The notes beneath the pieces are model-generated. The model made no database searches and had not been told where the DNA came from. It saw only the letters and a list, made by a program, of their open reading frames with translations. Both the position numbers and the translations under genes were made by a program. A DNA stretch of 64,000 nucleotides from Aulostomus chinensis (taxonomy: Eukaryota; Chordata; Actinopteri; Syngnathiformes; Aulostomidae): the NCBI GenBank assembly GCA_037954235.1, contig JBBMOA010000017.1:19225527-19289526 (forward strand), in the 5' to 3' direction. Shown here one piece after another: positions 11,821 through 24,300 of the stretch (position 1 is its first letter; each line of letters starts with the position of its first letter).

Positions 11821-12382
11821 CAGGTAATAATCACCTCGTGACCTAGTATAGTAGTATAACTGTCAGTGGGGAGAATATGTGAGTTCAGGGATCTGATGTC
11901 ACCGAAGATGAGGCTCGATATTGACGAGAGAACGTAGGGTGCTCAAACCCCGGTAGAGCTCATGGAACATTTGCATGTACAAATTCTATTGAACCCAAAA
12001 ATAACCCTGCGAGTAGAGCCGCTTCCTCACTCGCTCTCAGCCTCACGTGTATCAGACTATTACTCACCTGCTGCATGATCAGAAGCATGAAGGTCATCAG
12101 CACGCAGACGCCTCCTGAGGCTGTTGACTACACAGAGTTCCCTGAACAACAAGTTCATCGATGGCGTTCCACGGAAAGATGAATATGAGGTCCTCTGAGA
12201 CAGTTTTTGAAAGGTCTCTACACACATCATCACTCTCAGCATAAACAGCTTTGTTTTTATTCATCTATGCAGCATGTTTGTGTCTGGAGACAACTGACAA
12301 GCAAAAAAGATGAGCATCAGAGAAAGGATAAACCGAGATAAGGTAGGATACAATAAAGCTGATAAGGTAGAAGCGATACTAA
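11821..12382. other. Interval between the LINE repeat and lectin gene A
   Basis: It holds the 3' UTR of lectin gene A, with a minus-strand AATAAA at 12256-12261. It also holds an open frame on the minus strand (12060-12242) that ends at a good splice donor but is unrecognised (see findings). Nothing else was identified. Confidence 0.5.
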
Positions 12383-15300
12383 TCATGTCATGTGGTAGCT
12401 CACAGATCTTGGTTGCATTTCACAAATCCATTTGTGTGAATAAGAGCATGGAGCATCGTTCCAGCTTTTAAAGGGGTTGTTTTTGGGATACAAGGCAACA
12501 CAGTCCTCATTGCCCTGATTATTGGGCTCTCCATCCATCCAGTACCTGAAACAGATGATCACACACGCTCACTTTAGAAGAACCATTTCAAAAAAATGTT
12601 TAAGCAACTTATTAATATTTAGCACCAGTATTACAACTGAAAGATGAAAAAGAGTTATTAATACAATCATAAAGAATGTCTTGAATTGTATCATGTTTTG
12701 GGTTGAAAATTGGCTAAAATTGTTCAGTAACTACAGTTGGTTTTTTTTAAAATTGTCCTTAAACTCTGACATTTGCTGACAAAACTGATTTCTGTACTGT
12801 TACCCTTCAGTCAGTCGCGTTCCATCCAGCCATTTCCACAGCCCCTCCTCCTCCACATCTCTCAGCCCAATCCAGATTCCATTTTGGCTCATGGGACTCG
12901 AGGGGTCATTGGAATTGATTATAAGCTGATGTATTGCCAGCTGAAAGCACCACAAATATCATTAATATAAACAGGCGTGTAAAATACATCGAAAACCACG
13001 GTTACAAGAAATAACGTGCTGTCTTGTAACCCGCCTCTACCCAAACTCCCTTAAATACTGTACCTGACTTCATGGAGGTCACTGTCTCCTCCAATACTTT
13101 CCGACTCTGTCCTGTACCCAATGGGGTCTTTACTGCTTCTGCTCTCTATATAACGCTCATGGAAAGGCCTGGATGTCCCAGAGCGCAGCCGTACTAGCAA
13201 ATTAAACTTACTGCAATGCTAATTAAGTCTAAGCCTAAAATTGTGTATTGAGAGTTCAGTCTTACCTGCTTCTCCCTGGTGTCTATCACTGCCAGGTCAG
13301 CACCGTACTTGACGCAGAACTGTCTCCCTTCTTGCCACGTTTTGCGCGAAATGGAATCAGGAAAAGGGAAGTAGTAACATGCTGACCTTATGTAACTCCA
13401 TCCTGGTAAACAGTGCCTGCAGCCCTCCTCTGTTTACAAAGAAAATTGCATTGTGATGTTTTTTTTTTTTCTTTTTCGGGCGAGAATATCAATAATAATA
13501 AATATAATGACTAACTATAATACTGATCAGTTATAAAAGTGCTTACTAATCAGTGGGATGTGGGATTGCAACAGTGAGATTTCCATTTGAATTTTTTCAG
13601 CCTGTTTTTTATAGTCTGTAGCTCTTCTCTTCTGGTGTTCTAGCTCCCACTTGGTAATTTGCTGCTGCCTGATCTCCTTGTCCAACAGTCCCTTGGCTTC
13701 CTCCTTCCTTTGGACCACGGCGTTGTAGGAAGCCTGCAGTCTGACCACCTCTCTGGTGATGTCCGTCACAGAACGCTGTCCGCCAGTCAGGTTGTTGTCT
13801 GTAAAGGATGAAAATGTATCGTTGATTTTTACAGTCCACGCGGACGTAACATGCAACGTAAGTGGAAGTGTTAAATTAGCTGAGGTGTGGGGATTGACCT
13901 TGACCTTTGACCTCTGACTGCAAAACATGAATCACTCCATCTGTGAGCCCTGATGGATTCATCGGTGTTCTCCATATGTGTTTTTGAGATACTATATTTA
14001 AGAGGATGGGGAGAATGGACGGGCAGATACACAGACTCGGGCTGTTATGTGGAGGTACAAATAATTAATAGTTAATACAATGAGGCCTAAAGCAGTATTA
14101 TCAAAAATGTAAATTTTGAAAATATTATTATAAATCATCTGGTAGCATTCTTTACACCACGCATTCTGCTGTATGAGGTGGTGTTGTGCGAGCACTGACG
14201 GAAACAACAGAAACTCAACAGAACGACGGGTCAAAGGGAGTTTTCTGTGTTCGTTTTCATCTGCACATTCTGAATTTTGACCACCTGGGGGCAGTGTTAA
14301 CAAGCTGGAGTGACAAAACTGGAGTTTATTATGAAGCGATTAGATGAGAGGATAAAGTTAAGAGCAACCATCCATATTCAATTTGTGTTTTCTCTCTTTT
14401 AGTCTTCATCAACTTTTGAGGGAGGTATCTCCACCCTCAGCCAGAGTCTCCACTGCCCTGTGCTGCTCGGTGCCAGGCAGGTCGCGTCCTGTTGTGGCTC
14501 ACCTGAAAATATCTTCCTAAAATAGGTGATGAGAGTGAACCAGACCGGAAAACAGGAGAAATCAACACAACTTACAGAGCGTAGGATGTCTTGACATACA
14601 ATTATTATTCTGAGGCACGGCAAGTTTATTTTTAGAGCACCATTTATACACAGGGGGAAGGAAATCTAATCAAGAGTAAATAGAGATAAAGACCACAGCT
14701 AATCCTGCAGTAGGTGATTCGTTTTACAGCTTTCACCTTGGATTTGAAATCTTTTTTTAAAGAATAATTTTCAGACTTATTTTCAGACTTCTTCCCCCTT
14801 AGTCACCAGTTTTCTCTCATGATTTGAAAAGCTTTATGATGTGACACTCCTCAGTCGATTTTACGCAACAAAACTCCTCCGTAAAACTTTAGCACCAGAA
14901 CTTTCTCGGGTTCAGAAACTTAACGGTTCTGATCTAAACACAATCGACTTGGAAAATTTGCGTTCAACCTGTCCAACCTACAGAAGTTGTAAATTCTGAT
15001 AGCGATGTCACCACGTGATTCTCTAACAGCAGTTTTGCCGTGTGACGTGTTTGAACAGCGAACAGAGACTCACAGTAGACTCCCAGGCCGATATTGAGTG
15101 CCAGTAGAAAAGCAGCGAGCACTGCCTGGCTGACAGTCAGCAGTCTGGGATGATTCCACATGGATTCAGCCCTCAACAGGGACATGGACACTACACACAG
15201 GGAGGAAATGAATCAGAAGATGCTGCAGAAGCGATCTCATATATAAATGGTGTACAATCATGAACATGCTCAAATATAAGACAGCTGACATGTCACCTTG

Positions 15301-15414
15301 TTGCTGCTCTTGGCTGGAGTAGAGAGGGTCCTCATCCACTTTGAAGTCATCGCCAGATACGAGTTTGTTATACGACCTATCAAAAGTGTTACCCAAATTC
15401 GCTTTGTCCTCCAT
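12383..15414 (-). CDS. Lectin gene A: type II membrane C-type lectin receptor, subfamily I, EPN/WND
   Basis: CD209/CLEC4-like receptor of 316 aa. Exons (minus): 15414-15297, 15190-15074, 13798-13547, 13429-13266, 12940-12804, 12545-12383; phases agree throughout. Residues 1-39 are cytoplasmic, with a YNKL (YxxL) motif and a second Tyr in DEDPLYSSQ. Residues ~56-77 are the membrane anchor (AVLAAFLLALNIGLGVY). Residues 79-162 form a coiled-coil stalk with an NLT glycosylation site. Residues 163-316 are a full CTLD: CRHCLPGW, WIGLRDVEEEGLWKWLDG, EPN (269-271), WND (291-293), KWICE. EPN plus WND is the known calcium-dependent mannose/fucose-type signature, so the site looks functional. Best relative in the window is gene C (shared WELEH stalk and RD..EEG..W.WLDG). 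Probably a myeloid or NK-type pattern-recognition receptor; no one-to-one human orthologue is claimed. Some databases would label it CD209 antigen-like. Confidence 0.88.
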
Positions 15415-15477
15415 TTTGTGATGGTTACAATGAGAGTGGGCTGACAGGTGACAGGAGGGAATCGCATGGACGTTGCC

Positions 15478-15514
<37 letters not shown>

Positions 15515-16718
15515 TGTGTAACATTACAAACAGAAAATCAAGCTCATTTGTTAAATATTTACAGGCGGTGCCAGGAATCTGAAGAGCAGGGTCATACCAA
15601 AATCACTTGGAATTGTTTGAGTTTGATCGATCTTAACGTCTTTGTCGCCAGACTAACGGGACTCGTCTAAGTTTATTATTTGATAAAATCGATGACTGCC
15701 ACCCTAAAGAGTTTATACACTGGTTTGAAAGTGAACCCCCAGAGATACTCTTCAAACCAGCAAGTCTGCAGAAAATAAGGGTGGGATTTCTTGGTACGTA
15801 AAACAATATATGGTAATTTCATTTTTTTCTTTTTGTGACCGAATGAGTGTACACTGCCCATCAACAATAGAATATATGCCAAAGGACAGAAATATTTTGT
15901 GTGTGGTTACCTGAAACATTTTGCATGTCCTAGTGTACCACGGGGAGTATCTACCTGGTACTGTTCTTACAAAAAACTGTAGAATTTATGGGTTTACTGG
16001 TACTTCTGTCAATTTTGGTACAGTTACAATGAAGGAGATACTGAGTGGATTCAGTGGCGTTTCTGCTGATAGGGTTGTCGCTATCGTGGTGTTATCCACT
16101 GTCTAATCTAAAAATATATATATATATGTTTGCAAGATGAAAAATGAATATTTTGACTTTATTTTATCAGAAATTACTCAGACATGAGCTCTGATGTCAA
16201 ACTTTTCTTCGGAGTCATAGATTTATGGATATTGACCTGATAGTTGCTGAGCTATTCTTAATTTATTTTAGCTACGTCTTACCAATGGAAGCTAACCTCC
16301 TTCCTCAGAAGTTTCATACGACTTTCTGAAAATCACGAGAAACCGGTAAAACTCTGAAAGAAGTTTAAAATATTCAAAATAAAACCTGGCATAGAGATTT
16401 TGATCCAAATGAATGAAAAGCCAGTTGGATGACCAACTCCACCCTGCTCCTCCTCTAGTCGTCCCTGCTTTGTCTCTCATGTTGATGACCTGGGATGAGT
16501 GCACGTTGCTGTGATTTGTAGTTTTTTTTGCTCCTCAAATAGTTTTTTTTTAATCCAAATTTTTAAAAAAACAAAGCGAACCGTAAACCGGCATTGCTCG
16601 CGGTCGTTATTCCCCATATACCTGCAGAATCAACATTAAGATGATTGCGTGCGACATTCTGAATTCACACCTGCACTTTTTTTTAGGGGGGTTTATTTAA
16701 AAGGTTTTGTTGGGATTT
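15415..16718. other. Intergenic spacer between lectin genes B and A
   Basis: AT-rich DNA with no recognisable exon. It must contain the gene A promoter (right of 15414) and the gene B 3' UTR (left of 16719). No repeat family was identified apart from the dinucleotide run. Confidence 0.5.
15479..15513. repeat. (GT)n/(CA)n microsatellite 65 bp upstream of lectin gene A start
   Basis: An almost perfect dinucleotide run, (CA)n on the coding strand of gene A, lies just upstream of its start codon at 15414. It is therefore in the promoter or 5' leader. Confidence 0.9.
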
Positions 16719-19700
16719 CTACAGGAGAGGTTTCACATCGGGCTCCATCTCACATATCCAGTTATAACGGTGTTCTGCACAGTTGCCATTGTACCAGCTC
16801 CTCCTGCTGTCTTCAAAGTAATAAAGAGCAGCACAGTTCCCACTCTGAGGTCCGCTCTGCTTAGGCTGTTCATCTCTCCAGTACCTGGGACCAATCAACC
16901 AAGCGTAGTTAGGAATAAAGGTATGACATCAGCACTCTTGACGGATAGTAAACGTGAACAGTTCTGGAGATGCTCACATTGTTTCCACCTCTGTCACGTT
17001 GTTAATCCAGACCCAGGTTCCATGTGTTGCTATGTCAGTGAGGCCGATCCAGAAACCGTTCTCCCACCACATACCCCTGCTCAACACTTTTGGAGTCTTT
17101 TCCCTTAAAAGTTGCTGTAGGAACGGAAAAACAGGAACTCCACAGTCAAGGTTTCTGTTCTTTTTTATGTAAAATAGGATAAAAGAGATCTTAAGGGGCT
17201 TTAACTCCAGCGTTCTTACTCTGACCTAAGGGGTAATCTTGAATGATAGAGGCTAAACCAAGAGCTTTGTAGATCTTAATCTGTAGTTTTCTGATCATGA
17301 AAGGCTGCTGGGTCGGGCTGACTCTCTTTATATACTCTTTTCTTGCACTGCAATCAATCAAAGCATTGGAGTGAATGATATCATGTTGGCACTACTCAAA
17401 GGACAAGCTAGATTGCGATTCCGCTAATTAATCCAAGTGTTGCAACAATTTAGCCCTCACAGCCACAGTGTAATCTTAAATCTATTGCTAAGAAATAATT
17501 TTCTCTGGCTGCTACAGGGATCCAGAGATTGAAGCGAAAAGTTGTATAAATGTGTCGTGAAAAAGAAGTTCAGTAACTCAGTAACTTTTCAGATACTTTC
17601 CAAATATCATAAATTTGTCCGACATTATCTAAAAAACAAACAAACAAAAAAACAGAACCCTGGCAATTTAAAGAACTTCAAAAGGCCAAAGGTCAAATTC
17701 CAAAAACGTGGTCGTCCTGAGTCTTTCTCCTCACCTGCTCCTCCAGGTTAGAGATCACCAGCAGGTCTCCTCCTCGGCTTCTGCAGTCCGCTCTGCTGTC
17801 TGGCCAGTTCTTTTTGGAGTTGGGTTCAGGACTCGAGAAGTAATAGCAGGATGATCGAACATAAACCCATCCTGGCTGACAACAGCCACAATTTTCCTCT
17901 GTTGCGACAAGAAATCAGGGGAAAATTCAAGCATTTGTCCCGAAGTGTTGACCGATAAATTCTTAATACCTAAGGTCTTACCTAAGGTGGTTTTGTTAGA
18001 CTGCAGCTTTTCTTTCTGGGTTTGAAGAATCTCAATCTGGCTCTGGAGGTTGTCGGAGAGGGTTTTCTGCTGCTTTATCTGCAGCTTTAGTTGAACATGG
18101 TTCGTCCGCTCTCTCGCTAAAGCCGCCTCGGCCTCCACTTTAGCTTTGACGATTTCACTGTGGTTGCGGAGGAAATTGCGTTCGATGATGAGAGGCGTGG
18201 CAGCCGAGTCGGGAACCTGGAGGTAGTCCTCTTTGGCTTTGACACCTAAGTCACAAAAAGTCAGAGTGAGTGTGTGAGGTTTGTTTTCGCCTGATCTGCC
18301 ACTTTGGTCCAGACTTAAATATCACGGATGGATGGATGGTCACCAGAGAGTAAAGCACATGAATTCAGTGACATTTCTAGTTTTGAGTGAAATATCTCTG
18401 TTAGATTGTCACATTCAGGTTCACCTCAGGAGGACTTGTCATCCAATGTAGCAAGCATGAAGCATTCCTCATGACTTTGGTGGTCACCTGACTTCTCAAC
18501 GTTAGTGATGACCAAACCACACTCCTGTCCTTCTATGCTGAAAAGAGCTTTTTAATGCACACTAGGCTTAACACAATCGGGCTTTAACACAGACCTGTTT
18601 CAACAGGGTCTTCATCAGTGTGTAGCCTAAAACAGGAAGTGATGCATTTGAATAGTAGACACACTCACAGCAGTATTCAATCAGTTAATCAGAGATATTC
18701 AATAAATCAGATAAATGCACCAAGTAGTCAATGATATCCAAGGATGGCTATAAAGTAAAAAAAAATTAAAATTAAAAATGCAGGTCACTTATTATAATAT
18801 AAAGAGATAAAGTGGATCAGCACAGTTAGGCAATGAAGGGCTAAATAGCTAAAGCTCCTTATATACATAATATTAATGACATATCAATATACACAATCAA
18901 TATATCAATATGTACAGTCAAAATAATGCAACCCACACACAAGCAGAGTATATACCATGAAAGAAAACAACCCAACAGTAGCTCCTCTTTCAATTTTTTC
19001 ATTACTTTGTCCTTTATAAGATATATATATATATAACTATTTTTGTTGTCATCGATGAAGTATAATATTTGTGCTTTATTCGTTTGTGTGAAACTAAAAT
19101 TAGGGTTCTTATCGTCTTCACTGAACATTTTAACTTTTATTTCATTGCACAGAAATGGGACCATTTGGAAACTTGACGGTAGTTTTTCTGTAGCATGTCC
19201 CATACTGTACTCATCAATTACTAGACAGCATTATTGGTAGTCCTGCAATGTCAAATTCATCACATTGCATTGTAACAGATCATTTGAATCAACGTCAATA
19301 CGCAGTCTGACTCAGCTGATGAGACTCTCCCTCATGATGGGCAGCCATCAAGTTTACATCCTTTTTTCTTTTTTTTTCAAAGAAGAAAATTGCGTAATAT
19401 CAATGCTGCTTGCTATAATTCCAAAGAAGAGAAGTGTACGTTAAGCAGGAAATCGAGGGTTTTACTGTAAACTGTTATACTTACAGTAAATCCCAATGAC
19501 AATGGCAGCAAGTAGCAGAGAAGCATTGAGCAGGCTGAGACTCAGTAGGACCAGACGGTGGCGAGGAAACGGGGACCAACCGCTCTCTGTCAATAGACCC
19601 AGATCATGCTGCTCAGAGTTAAAGTCCAACGTGAACTGAACAATTTTGAGTCAGGGGTTTAAAATGAATTTAAGATCCTTGTTAGTGTGACGTTCTACCC

Positions 19701-19928
19701 CATGATAGATGACAAGTTGGTGTAGTTTTATAATCATCAAATATTAGGTAAGGAAAAGTCTCTGAATGACACTGAGCAGAGTAAAATGGAAGAAGGTTTG
19801 GTGACAAAGCAGAAGGACACAGATGAGACACAGTCAGAGCATTAGATTTTAATGTGAGTTGTACCTTGTTTAAATCTTTGAGGGCGTGAACGTCGATCAG
19901 TGTGAAAATTCTTTTGTTCAGATGACAT
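16719..19928 (-). CDS. Lectin gene B: type II membrane C-type lectin receptor, subfamily II, no EPN/WND
   Basis: 298 aa. Exons (minus): 19928-19865, 19586-19485, 18245-17982, 17898-17735, 17114-16978, 16884-16719; phases agree. The cytoplasmic tail is 21 aa, basic and tyrosine-free (MSSEQKNFHTDRRSRPQRFK). The anchor is at ~33-54 (LVLLSLSLLNASLLLAAIVI). The long coiled-coil stalk (56-143) contains QIKQQKTLSDNLQSQIEILQ. The CTLD runs 144-298: NCGCCQPGW, SCYYFSSPEPNSKKNW, GFWIGLTDIATHGTWVWINN, NWICE. The usual EPN tripeptide is replaced (E249-Q-P-K) and WND reads W274-Y-N, so canonical calcium-dependent sugar binding is doubtful. The fold cysteines and WIGL core are intact, so the gene looks constrained and not a pseudogene. 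The EQP could be read as an offset QP-type motif, but the following Asp of QPD is Lys. Relatives in the window are D and E. Confidence 0.87.
18420..18660. repeat. Possible transposon-derived fragment in lectin gene B intron 2
   Basis: The segment containing ACCTGTTTCAACAGGGTCTT and CATCAGTG (minus-strand sense: CTGATGAAGACCCTGTTG followed by AAACAGG) resembles the 'tgatgaagaccc...gaaac' tail that recurs in fish interspersed repeats. No coding remnant is seen and the element borders are uncertain. Confidence 0.35.
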
Positions 19929-20029
19929 TTCCTCCCCGTGTCCCTGCTGCAACTGCGAGTTCTCCATTATACTGGAGCGAGTGGGGATTATTGATTTGGT
20001 TGTTCAATGCAAACACCAGTGGTAAGTTG

Positions 20030-20030
20030 C

Positions 20031-20063
<33 letters not shown>

Positions 20064-20216
20064 TGTCTGTGTCTGTGTGTGTTTTCCCCTTGCATTCGCT
20101 ACATAGTGAGGACTGGATCACATGTTTGACCCACAAAGTGAGGACATTTTTGGAAAGAGAGGACAATGAAGTGGGTCCTCACAACTTCGAGGGGCCGTGT
20201 GAAGGTCTAGAAGGGA
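20030..20216. repeat. GT-flanked GAGGAC dispersed repeat, copy 1 (truncated)
   Basis: A (GT)n run (about 20030-20056) is followed by TAGTGAGGACTGGATCACAT, CACAAAGTGAGGACATTTTT, GTCCTCACAACTTCGAGG and GGCCGTGTGAAGGTC. The same ordered blocks occur in copies 2 and 3 in this window. It lies upstream of lectin gene B. The GGTTAGGG-rich middle and right end are missing. Confidence 0.7.
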
Positions 20217-20378
20217 GCTCCAGTTTGTTGGACTTCCTGCTCCTTGTTAACAGTCCATCTAGCAACATGAGACATTTGCACGGAGTTGATGGAAGCAGAA
20301 TATGAGTAGATTGTGTCAAAAGTAGCTAGTTTAAACAGTATAAAGTTCAAAACCACTTACAAATCTGCAGACTACAGA

Positions 20379-20382
<4 letters not shown>

Positions 20383-20425
<43 letters not shown>
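20383..20425. repeat. (GT)n microsatellite
   Basis: About 21 GT units in the spacer between lectin genes B and C. Confidence 0.95.
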
Positions 20426-20428
<3 letters not shown>

Positions 20429-20842
20429 TGTATCATATGTGGTTAGATACACAGATGTATATACAGCTGTTAATATATTCAGCAGTGTTTTTTGATGTTT
20501 GTGACTATGTAGTTCTGTGCCTCAACGAACATTTCCCAGCATGAGATGCTGAGCCCTAATGATGAAACTGATATTTCCTAATGGAGTAAGAAAAACGGCT
20601 CTATGATTGCAACACGGCTGGTTGTTTTTCTACACGGTAAATTTGCTGACTTTTCCACTGTATCTGGAAGTTGTTTTTTGTTTTTTTTTTCTTTCGAGCT
20701 CTAGAAATGCTGATTTGACAAAGTATGACAAACCCTACACGAGTTCCTCAGTAATCGTGACAGACTAAGGTCCTCGCCTGGCAGCACCTGCAGTCCTCAA
20801 CCTGCTAGTGCTTTGGTTCTTTAGATACATACCACTTAACTT

Positions 20843-21144
20843 TGTGTGTGTGTGTGTGTGTGTTTGTGTGTTCTTGTACTTGCTACATATTGAGGACTAG
20901 AATACATATTTAACCAGCAGAGTGAGGACATTTATGGAGGTGAGAACATTTTAGCCGGTCCTCCCATCTTCAAAGGGCCGTTTGAAGGTCAAGACTTGGT
21001 TTTAGGGGCGAGGTTAGAATTAGGTTCTGGTTAGGTTTAGGGTCAAGGTTAGGGTCAGGCAGTCAGTTGAGATGGTAGGTTTAGGGTGAGGGGCTAGGGA
21101 ATGGATTACATCAATGAAAGTCCTCACAAAGATATAAGTACAAA

Positions 21145-21183
<39 letters not shown>
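20843..21183. repeat. GT-flanked GAGGAC dispersed repeat, copy 2 (most complete)
   Basis: The order is (GT)n, TTGCTACATATTGAGGAC, CAGAGTGAGGACATTTATGG, GGGCCGTTTGAAGGTCAAG, a GGTTAGGG/TTTAGGG-rich block, TACATCAATGAAAGTCCTCA, CAAAGATATAAGTACAAAAG, then a second (GT)n run. The ends carry opposed GAGGAC/GTCCTC motifs. No protein is encoded, so this is a non-autonomous repeat. Confidence 0.75.
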
Positions 21184-21185
<2 letters not shown>

Positions 21186-21352
21186 ACAATGACACTGAGA
21201 CCAACTTATGGTAGAAAATAAAGGTTTTATTCAGATATTTGATTTTTTTTTTTTACAGAATGTCTATTTACTTACATAATCATTGCACTGATTTGGTAAC
21301 AAAAGAAATAAGATTGACTTTCATGCATCTGAGAAGCAACTATGTTAAACTA

Positions 21353-24300
21353 TTAAATTACAGGTGTTTTTTCACAAATCCATTTCATAAAGGATCTGCA
21401 TCTAACGTCATTCCAAGACTTGAAGTAGTTTTCTCTGGGATACACCGCACCGCAGTCCTCATCATTGATATCATTTGGTTCCCCCTCATTCCAGAACCTG
21501 AAACAAACGATTGGAGTCACTATTTGCTTTAGTCATCCCTCTTTAAGTCTCGGGTGAATTTTCAAATTTAACTTCCTGCAGAGTATCAATGCAACATCTG
21601 GGTGAGTCTTAGAAATTGTTGTTGGACGAATTGCCTCAAATAAAGTCCATGGTTAACAAATAATACACTTGTGAATTTCAAAGCATTTATACGTCTTGAA
21701 AAAGGTGGTTCCCTTCCGAACACACACGTCTATTAAGGTGCCTTACAAGCTGCAACTTGCAACCCACCTCCACCCAAACTGCTCCTTTACATGCTTAATC
21801 GATGCGACTTCTGTTGTTTTTGCTTCTGCTGCTGCTCTCCCTGCCTTTGGCTGTCCACAGAACAGGGAGGTCCCACCATGGAGCCACGCTGTCCGATTAA
21901 ACGTTCTACAGTGGCTATTGTTTTTGACAAAAGTGGTTCTGAATGTAGTAGGTGGTGCAGTGGTGCAGTGGTCAGCACTGTCGCCTCACAGCAAGAAGGT
22001 TCCAGGTCCGAGTCCCAGCTGGAGCACGGGATCTTCCTGTGTGGAGTCTCCATGTTCTCCCTGTTCCTGTGTGAGTTCTCTCTGGTACTCCAGCTTCCTC
22101 CCACAGTCCAAAGACATCAAGAGGGGACGAGGCTGACTGATACTCTAAATTGACCATAGGTGTGACTGTGAGTGTGAATGGTTGTCTGTCTCTATGTGTT
22201 GGCCCTGTGATGGACTGGTGACCTGTCCAGGGAGAACCCTGCCTCTCACCTGAAGGCTGCTGGGATAGGCTCCAGCCCCCCCATGATCCTTACCAGGATA
22301 AGTGATAGCAAATGGATGGATGGTTCTGAATGAAACGGCCCTCTCATAAAACAATATAAACCGCCAGGAAAGAACCCTGCAGGAACAAGACAATTCTCTA
22401 AAATGTATGTGAGTATGATTTTCTCTCACCCCTCAACCAGCACCGTTCCATCCAGCCACCTCCAAGTTCCTTCCTCGTGGTGATCTCTCAGTCCCATCCA
22501 GTAGCCTTCCATGGATCTAACGGACTCCGGGTCACCCTTTAGGTGATCTACCATCGCATTCTACCAGAAGTGAATAATAACAAGAGCAAAATGTTTTTAA
22601 GAATTTGAATTGTTCATGAACTGTAGTGTGGTACCATGCGTGTTCTACCTGTTTTTCTGAGGTGTCGACAACTACAAGGTCACCTCCCTGTAACATACAG
22701 TATTCTCTAGCATTCTGCCATGACAAGTGTTGGTCAGAGAAAGAGAAGTAGAAACACTTTGAATTCATCAAAATCCATCCCGGTGGACAGTGTTTACAGC
22801 CACCATCTGTTGCCAAAAAAAAAAAAAGACGTTAATACGCAAAAATATGCAAAGGCGGTTATAGTTTAGAACAGTAGAACAAGACTTACGGATCATTGGT
22901 AAGCGGGCTTTCAAGCTTTCAATTTGCGCCTGAGTTTTCGCTATCTGTTCTTCATAGTCTTTGGCTCTTTTTGTCTGGTGTTCCAGCTCCCAGTGGGTTG
23001 GCGTCTGTAGATCCTGCTCAGTGGCCAGCTGCTGTTTGGCGCTCGTTGTGTTCCCTAACGCGAGCTTGTAGGAATACTGGAGCTGGGTCAACTCATTATT
23101 GACATGTTCTCTGTCCTTCAGTCCCAGCAGAGAACTTTTGAGTCTGTTGTCTGTAAGTATCACAGGACGAAAAAAAAAACAAAAAAACAGTTCTTGAATA
23201 AAAAAATATGTTTTCAGCCGGCGTGCTTACTTCAGAGACAGAATATATAACTTCTGTGCTACCTTAATTTAGCCTGTTTGCAAACTAACACTTGCTAATT
23301 AGCCCCAAATATGAAGTACAGATCTGTCCACGGTTGTGAGGCTACCTCAGCAGACAAGGGAAAGGTGTGACCTCCTGGTGGTGCTAAAGGAGATGGTTAA
23401 GATCCCCCCTGTCCATAGGATTCATCCTCTGGGAACCAGGAAATTCTGTGTTAAATTTGTTGTCAGGCCAGCAGTTGTTACGCCCATCTAGAGCAAAGTG
23501 GTGGACCAAGATGGACAAGCCCCTCTGCAAAAATATCACCTGCAGCCATAAGTTTATTATGCATTATTTAGCCAAGCTTCACACTCTGTTTCCAACGAAC
23601 GCCTGCCCAAAACATACTGTCTGTTTTCTGACACCTAGACATGAGGAATATTTACTTAAGATATAAAAACAGAGAAAATAAAATCCCGTTTTTTTAGCTC
23701 AGCGGCAAACACATCAGATATCAGGGAAGGAATGGACTACATGTGCATGTACAGACCTGAAGTGAGGTGTGATAGATTTTATATTTACATTGTCTAGTCT
23801 GCCCCCCCCCCCTCGTCAAAGCTCCTGTACAAGAAAATCTCAGTCATTTTCCTCCAAAAAATCCTTCTGTTTCCCAAATGTGAGAATATTCAGAATGTCT
23901 CATATTATAGAACATTTTGTATATTTGGGTTTTGAACTGATATGGGATAAAATAGAACATCTGATGACGCCTCGCTGGATTCTGGAATAATGATGGACAC
24001 TTTAGAGTTAATGCTGTGTGTATACCCACCAACTGGTATTCAGGTTAATCAGGAAAATTATCTTTGAGGAAAATAATAATTCCTCTTTTTAATCCCTATT
24101 GGACATTAGAATCATGCAATCCAAATAATGAGTCTTGAAAACATTGAAATACTGTTTTTGTAATCGTAAAAATGAACTGACTCACAGTGAATCCCGAGGC
24201 TGATATCAATAATCAGCAGGATGACAGCGAGCACTGCCAGGCTCACAACAGTCAGTCTGGGATGCTGTGAAGGCATCATAGTGGACAAGGACACTAGACA

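Larger units (their letters stand above)
19929..21352. other. Spacer between lectin genes C and B
   Basis: It is dominated by two copies of the GAGGAC repeat and GT microsatellites, with gene B upstream sequence at its left end and the gene C 3' flank at its right end. No additional lectin exon was found here. Confidence 0.6.

Noticed and set aside
13055..13200. Possible extra CTLD exon on the minus strand between lectin gene A exons 4 and 5
   Set aside because: The translation has no CTLD motif. Exons 4 and 5 already join in phase and give a complete domain.
21787..22157. Overlapping open frames of 61-146 aa on both strands
   Set aside because: They lie on the SINE-like repeat; near-identical frames recur at 35333-35765 in the second copy, so they are repeat-derived.
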